NCBI GenBank assembly: GCA_900554975.1
Contig: USJI01000057.1
Location: 1-6,805, forward strand
DNA: 6,805 bases
Reading direction: 5' to 3'
From: an uncultured Ruminococcus sp.
GTDB taxonomy: Bacteria; Bacillota; Clostridia; Oscillospirales; Ruminococcaceae
Shown: in pieces, positions 5,176 to 6,805 of the stretch
How positions within the stretch are numbered: the stretch's first letter is position 1
How the letters are laid out: every line of letters starts with the position of its first letter
The notes under the pieces: generated by a model
What the model saw: the letters and a program-made list of their open reading frames with translations, nothing else
What the model was told of the DNA's origin: nothing
The model's database searches: none
Program-made: the position numbers and the translations under genes

Positions 5176-5880
5176 TTATTTGCATTTTAAAATGTCTTTT
5201 ACGATTTCACCTGCAATAATAAGTCCGGCAACGGAAGGCACAAACGAAACGCTGCCGATTGTTTTTCTGTTTCCGCCGGTTTCTTCGCTTTCTTCCTTGT
5301 GCGGACAAGGCTGTTCCGTTGAATAAACAACTTTAAGCTTTTTTACATTTCTTTTACGCAGCTCATATCTAAGCACTTTCGCCAGCGGGCACATCTGTGT
5401 CTTGTTTATATCTGTCACAACAAGTTTTGTAGGATCAAGTTTGTTTCCTGTTCCCATAGATGATATTATCGGTACACCGAGTCTGTAAGCATTTTCAATA
5501 AGTGAAACCTTTGCCCTGACGCTGTCTATTGCATCTGCAATGTAATCAAAGCCGGAAAGTTCAACCTCACTGCCGGTATAAAAGCAGTCATATGTCTGTA
5601 TTTCCAGTTTCGGATTGATATCAAGAAGTCTTTCTCTTGCCGCATCAACCTTGAGTCTGTCCATGGTGGAATGCAGAGCAATAAGCTGGCGGTTTATATT
5701 GGTTATATTTACTGTATCATTGTCAATAAGCGTTATTTTTCCGATTCCGCTCCTGACAAGTCCCTCGGCAATATAAGAACCCACACCGCCGACACCGAAA
5801 ACAGCAACAGAACTGTTTTTCAGCTTTTCAACTCCGTCTTTTCCAAGAAGAAGTTCTGTTCTTGAAAATTCATTAAGCAT
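5176..5880 (-). CDS. tcdA: tRNA threonylcarbamoyladenosine dehydratase (TcdA/CsdL/YgdL, ThiF-E1 superfamily)
   Basis: TcdA uses ATP to convert t6A at position 37 of ANN-decoding tRNAs to the cyclic form ct6A. The 234 residues show the E1-like adenylation fold: a glycine-rich GVGGVGSY (29-36), the acidic strand end LIDNDTV (D53), INRQ with N63/R64/Q65, and DYIADAIDSVRAK near 111-123. The C-terminal GSVSFVPSVAGLIIAGE is characteristic of TcdA and separates it from ThiF and MoeB. It is somewhat shorter than the 268-residue E. coli protein. The ATG at 5880 has GAGGAAAG just upstream, 20 nt after the rodA stop, so the two genes are probably cotranscribed. The functional link to cell-wall synthesis is not obvious. 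Confidence 0.93.
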   Translation of the reverse strand: MLNEFSRTELLLGKDGVEKLKNSSVAVFGVGGVGSYIAEGLVRSGIGKITLIDNDTVNITNINRQLIALHSTMDRLKVDAARERLLDINPKLEIQTYDCFYTGSEVELSGFDYIADAIDSVRAKVSLIENAYRLGVPIISSMGTGNKLDPTKLVVTDINKTQMCPLAKVLRYELRKRNVKKLKVVYSTEQPCPHKEESEETGGNRKTIGSVSFVPSVAGLIIAGEIVKDILKCK

Positions 5881-5900
5881 TATCTTTCCTCACTGTCAGT

Positions 5901-6805
5901 TTATTCATAGTCGTAGAACATTCTGTATTTTTTATCGTTATGTGCATAACAGCTCAGGACAAATCCTATTGCAATATACATACTCAGCAAAGCTGTACCT
6001 CCGGCACTGAAAAACGGAAGCGGAATACCGATAACCGGCATTACTTTCAGAACCATTCCTATATTCATAAAGCAGTGGGTAAATATCATTGCAAAAGTTC
6101 CCAAACAGATAAGCTTTCCCATAAGATCCATTGTGTTACGGCTGTCATTTAATATTTTTATGCATATATAAGCCAGAACTACAACAGCGGCTATTGCACC
6201 GACAAACCCCAGAACCTGTCCCAGATAGGAAAAGATAAAGTCATTATGCATTTCCGGAACGGTTACATAGTCCTTTGTGAAAAGTCCCTTTCCAAAAAGT
6301 CCGCCCGAACCCAGAGCCGCAAGACCAAGGTTCTGCTGATATTCCAGTCCCATAGGATCAGTTCCCGGATGAATAAGAACAAGTATACGCTTTTTATGGA
6401 GTGACTGCAAACCGTAATTCCAGATAAGGTACATTGCAGGAGGAGTTACCAGAATTGCCGCTATTATATACTTTATTGAAAGTCCTGCTGAAAAGAGCAT
6501 TACCACAAACATAATAAGAAATACAATTGCTGTTCCGTAGTCACCCTGAAGTGCAACCAGTCCGACAGGCACTGCACCATGAACGATAATCAGAAGGAGG
6601 TGCAGAGGGTGGTTTATATTTTCGGCATCTTTCGACAAATGAAAAGCAAACGTGAGTATAAATGCAAGTTTCAGAAACTCGGAAGGCTGAAGTGTCGTAA
6701 ATCCGAGATTGAGCCATGCTCTGTCATCGGCTCCGGCTCGCTGGAGTCCAAGTCCTGTAAAGGTCAGAAGAACCAGTGCAACCGCTGCAGGAGCGTAAAT
6801 AAACC
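5901..6805 (-). CDS. rodA: SEDS-family peptidoglycan glycosyltransferase, RodA-like (5' partial)
   Basis: SEDS proteins polymerise lipid II glycan strands in the cell membrane together with a class B PBP; RodA serves elongation, FtsW division and SpoVE the spore cortex. The frame is open to the window edge, so the N-terminus lies outside and 300 codons are seen. An internal TTG at 6638 is not the start, because the upstream codons (AWLNLGF, then LQPSEFLKLAF) are clear family sequence. Visible motifs in order are QPSEF, LQGDYGTA, GTDPMGLEYQQNLGLAALGSGG, VPEMHNDFIF with the aspartate that is essential in RodA, and the C-terminal PLPFFSAGGTALLS. Several hydrophobic membrane spans are evident. 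I favour RodA over FtsW or SpoVE on overall look (LQGDYGTA, EMHNDFIF), without full proof. tcdA follows 20 nt later. Confidence 0.88.
   Translation of the reverse strand, partial: FIYAPAAVALVLLTFTGLGLQRAGADDRAWLNLGFTTLQPSEFLKLAFILTFAFHLSKDAENINHPLHLLLIIVHGAVPVGLVALQGDYGTAIVFLIMFVVMLFSAGLSIKYIIAAILVTPPAMYLIWNYGLQSLHKKRILVLIHPGTDPMGLEYQQNLGLAALGSGGLFGKGLFTKDYVTVPEMHNDFIFSYLGQVLGFVGAIAAVVVLAYICIKILNDSRNTMDLMGKLICLGTFAMIFTHCFMNIGMVLKVMPVIGIPLPFFSAGGTALLSMYIAIGFVLSCYAHNDKKYRMFYDYE

Overview
The window looks like a Gram-positive, low-to-moderate GC gut or rumen Clostridia genome. A Ruminococcus-like host is my best guess, from the overall look of GuaA and RodA, the strong AGGAGG-type ribosome sites and the Firmicute-type integrase and intron; this is inference, not a database result. 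The right half is conserved chromosome and the left half is mobile, badly damaged accessory DNA.

Right side (about 3548-6805, all on the minus strand): a 5'-truncated rodA/ftsW-family cell-wall polymerase gene, then tcdA 20 nt downstream (probably one operon), then guaA (GMP synthase) with its own leader. All three read as intact apart from the window edge.

Boundary (about 3383-3570): the 3' end of guaA is a known landing site for integrative elements. Just outside its stop codon lie three 11-bp GTTGCC repeats resembling integrase arm-type sites, then a strong bidirectional terminator. I read this as the guaA-side end of an integrated element.

Middle (about 1487-3382): a classic mobile-element switch. 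A leftward xis-like gene and tyrosine integrase and a rightward XRE repressor and GIY-YIG nuclease gene diverge from two back-to-back promoters, TTGACA-17-TATAAT leftward and TTGACA-18-TATAAT rightward. A 10-bp direct repeat in the gap may be the repressor's operator.

Left side (about 281-1486): the integrase is dead twice over. After codon 71 it is interrupted by a group II intron whose EBS1 matches the exon IBS1 6 of 6, with EBS2/IBS2 also pairing. The intron has lost everything from mid-reverse transcriptase to its last few bases, including domains V and VI, so it cannot splice. Beyond it about 45 more integrase codons survive, and then the gene stops at a second junction near 281, before its catalytic domain.

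Far left (1-about 280, plus strand): the C-terminal end of a probable AbiEii/AbiGii-type nucleotidyltransferase toxin and the first ~26 codons of an overlapping second gene, which is cut by the same junction. This looks like part of a defence cargo operon from another element or another part of this one.

I see no clearly new biochemical system. The notable content is the layered wreck of a guaA-site element (insertion, intron invasion, intron deletion, integrase truncation) that still keeps an intact repressor, excisionase-like gene, promoters and GIY-YIG cargo gene.
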